Positions 5,589-6,815 of a stretch of DNA of 6,815 bases are shown here, one piece after another. Location of the stretch: the NCBI GenBank assembly GCA_002367255.1, contig DFBD01000006.1:1-6815 (forward strand), given 5' to 3'. The notes below the pieces were generated by a model. The model had not been told where the DNA came from, did no database searches, and worked only from the letters and a program-made list of their open reading frames with translations. This stretch comes from Rhodobacterales bacterium UBA3089 (lineage in GTDB: Bacteria > Pseudomonadota > Alphaproteobacteria > Rhodobacterales > Rhodobacteraceae). A program made the position numbers and the translations under genes. Numbering within the stretch: position 1 is the first letter of the stretch; every line of letters begins with the position of its first letter.

Positions 5589-6815
5589 TTAATATCCTGA
5601 GACAATCGGCATCAGGAATTCCTGCAACACGCCCGCATAGAAGAATAGAAGGAGCGTGCCAAATGCCGTGATGGCAGGTGGTAGCCAGACTAGAAGCGGG
5701 GACTCGGTTACTTTGGTCGGTACACCTTCGGGAAGAGGCAAGAAGAACCCGCGTCCGATGATGGAAAGCAGATAAGCGACGTTCAGCAGCGAGCTGACCA
5801 TAAGCACCCCGATCATGACCCATTGTCCTGTGTCCGCAGCCCCGAGGATCAACAACCATTTGCTCCACGAACCACCAAGGGGCGGTAGGCCGATGATGGA
5901 TAATGCGCCGATGAAAAACGCGCCGTAGGTGATTGGCATGATCTTTCCAAGGCCGTTCATCTGACTGATGTTTGTTTTGTGGGTCGCGACGTAAATCGAG
6001 CCTGCGGCCATGAATAACGTGATTTTGCCCATGGCGTGCATGGCGATATGCATACCGCCACCGAGCGCGCCCATGGATGTCGCGAGTGCCATGCCAAGGG
6101 TGATGTAGGACAGTTGGCTGATGGTCGAATAGGCGAGGCGTGCCTTCAGATTGTCTTTCGTCATTGCAATGACGGATGCAGCGATGATCGAGTATGCCGC
6201 CAACCACATCAGCCATTCGGACGCGCCGGTTTCGGCCAAGAAGTCGATGCCAAATATGTAAATTCCGACTTTGAGCATGGTGAACACACCCGCTTTCACA
6301 ACCGCCACAGCGTGCAAAAGTGCGCTAACCGGAGTAGGGGCAACCATCGCGGCAGGAAGCCAGCGGTGGAAAGGCATCAATGCAGCCTTGCCAATTCCGA
6401 AGGCATATAGAGCCAGCAGGACGGCGACGGCGGGGCCTGCAATGTGGCCTTCCAGAATGCCGCCTTTGGTGAAATCCAGCGTTCCGGTAATTGAGTATGT
6501 CCAGATCACGGCCAGCAGCTGAAACCCGATGGAGGTGCCGAGCAAAATACCAAGGTAGGTGCGTGCGCCGCGAATGGCCTCGGGCGTACCTTTGTGGGCG
6601 ACCAGTGGGTAAGTGGATAGGGTTAAAATTTCGTAAAACACGAACAGGGTGAACATGTTCGATGCAAACGCGATGCCCATCACTGCGGATATGGCAAGCG
6701 AGAAGCTGGCGAAGAAACGGGCGTGATGTTCCTCGTTATTGCCGCGCATATAGCCGATACCGTAGAGGTGCGTGATGATCCATAGGCCGGAGGCGACAAT
6801 CGCGAACAGGAGGCC
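5589..6815 (-). CDS. Monovalent cation/proton antiporter subunit D-like protein (MnhD/MrpD type), 5' end outside the window
   Basis: The open frame continues without a stop to the right edge. The 22 codons before the first internal Met (6749) encode a family-typical membrane helix ending in HLYGIGYMRGNNEEHH, so the true start lies beyond the window. The 408 visible residues (numbered from the edge) include E62 of the TM5 FVFYEILTLSTYPLV segment and K143 in FGIGKAALMPFHRWLP. They also include H168 and K174 in LLHAVAVVKAG, K264 in HAMGKITLFMAAGSI and the TM12 lysine K319 in GLPPLGGSWSKWLL. This combination, with lysine rather than the NuoM glutamate in TM12, fits Mrp/Mnh subunit D better than complex I. 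Compared with a usual length near 500, roughly 90 N-terminal residues are missing. It differs clearly from the second antiporter-like gene downstream and is not a recent duplicate. It ends at TAA, 10 bp before the small membrane-protein gene. Confidence 0.9.
   Translation of the reverse strand, partial: GLLFAIVASGLWIITHLYGIGYMRGNNEEHHARFFASFSLAISAVMGIAFASNMFTLFVFYEILTLSTYPLVAHKGTPEAIRGARTYLGILLGTSIGFQLLAVIWTYSITGTLDFTKGGILEGHIAGPAVAVLLALYAFGIGKAALMPFHRWLPAAMVAPTPVSALLHAVAVVKAGVFTMLKVGIYIFGIDFLAETGASEWLMWLAAYSIIAASVIAMTKDNLKARLAYSTISQLSYITLGMALATSMGALGGGMHIAMHAMGKITLFMAAGSIYVATHKTNISQMNGLGKIMPITYGAFFIGALSIIGLPPLGGSWSKWLLILGAADTGQWVMIGVLMVSSLLNVAYLLSIIGRGFFLPLPEGVPTKVTESPLLVWLPPAITAFGTLLLFFYAGVLQEFLMPIVSGY

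Noticed and set aside
5575..6216. A 213-residue open frame on the minus strand inside the antiporter subunit gene
   Set aside because: It is an alternative frame of a clearly conserved membrane-protein gene; its product is rich in His and Arg, without domains, as expected of a frame shadow.
3541..6815. Respiratory complex I (nuoL/nuoM) operon
   Set aside because: The upstream subunit has a lysine where NuoM has the TM12 glutamate, no other nuo subunit is present, and a small membrane protein and SseB flank the genes; Mrp-type antiporter fits better.
3541..6815. DAB-type inorganic carbon transporter (DabB homologue)
   Set aside because: DabB is paired with a large DUF2309 protein (DabA); none is encoded here, and two proton-conducting subunits occur together.

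Overview
The window looks like chromosomal DNA from an alphaproteobacterium, most likely in Rhodobacterales (the Roseobacter/Rhodobacter lineage). The evidence is a block of an alphaproteobacterial-type Pcm-fold methyltransferase, a TolC-family outer-membrane protein and a small PopZ-like (DUF2497) protein. Base composition is intermediate and similar across all genes. I see no mobile element, integrase, CRISPR array or long repeat. The lineage is inferred from protein character, not from a database search.

Left part (1-2759): on the minus strand, the first 21 bases read as the 5' end of a tRNA gene (probably tRNA-Cys) cut off by the window edge, with a plausible promoter behind it. Divergent from it, on the plus strand, run the Pcm-like methyltransferase (161-814), the TolC-family exporter channel (882-2270) and the PopZ-like gene (GTG start, 2334-2759). 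The small gaps have Shine-Dalgarno sequences. The gap before the PopZ-like gene also holds a candidate promoter.

Right part (2756-6815): on the minus strand, a tightly packed operon enters from beyond the right edge. In order of transcription it encodes: a proton-pumping antiporter-like subunit (MnhD/NuoM type, N-terminus outside the window); a 115-residue protein with two membrane segments that I do not recognise; a second, clearly different antiporter-like subunit with an extra C-terminal arm; and an SseB-family soluble protein. Spacings are 10 bp, an 11-bp overlap and 8 bp, so translational coupling is likely. Both large proteins keep the buried glutamate and lysines of the proton path in Mrp antiporters and complex I. 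The locus is therefore probably part of a multi-subunit monovalent cation/proton antiporter, with the other subunits encoded upstream, outside the window.

The two blocks meet tail to tail with no intergenic DNA: the PopZ-like and SseB stop codons share one TTAA palindrome. I did not find a clear undescribed defence or mobile system. The most promising leads are the small membrane protein lodged between the two antiporter subunits, and the Pcm-fold protein that lacks the usual substrate-binding signature of isoaspartate methyltransferases.
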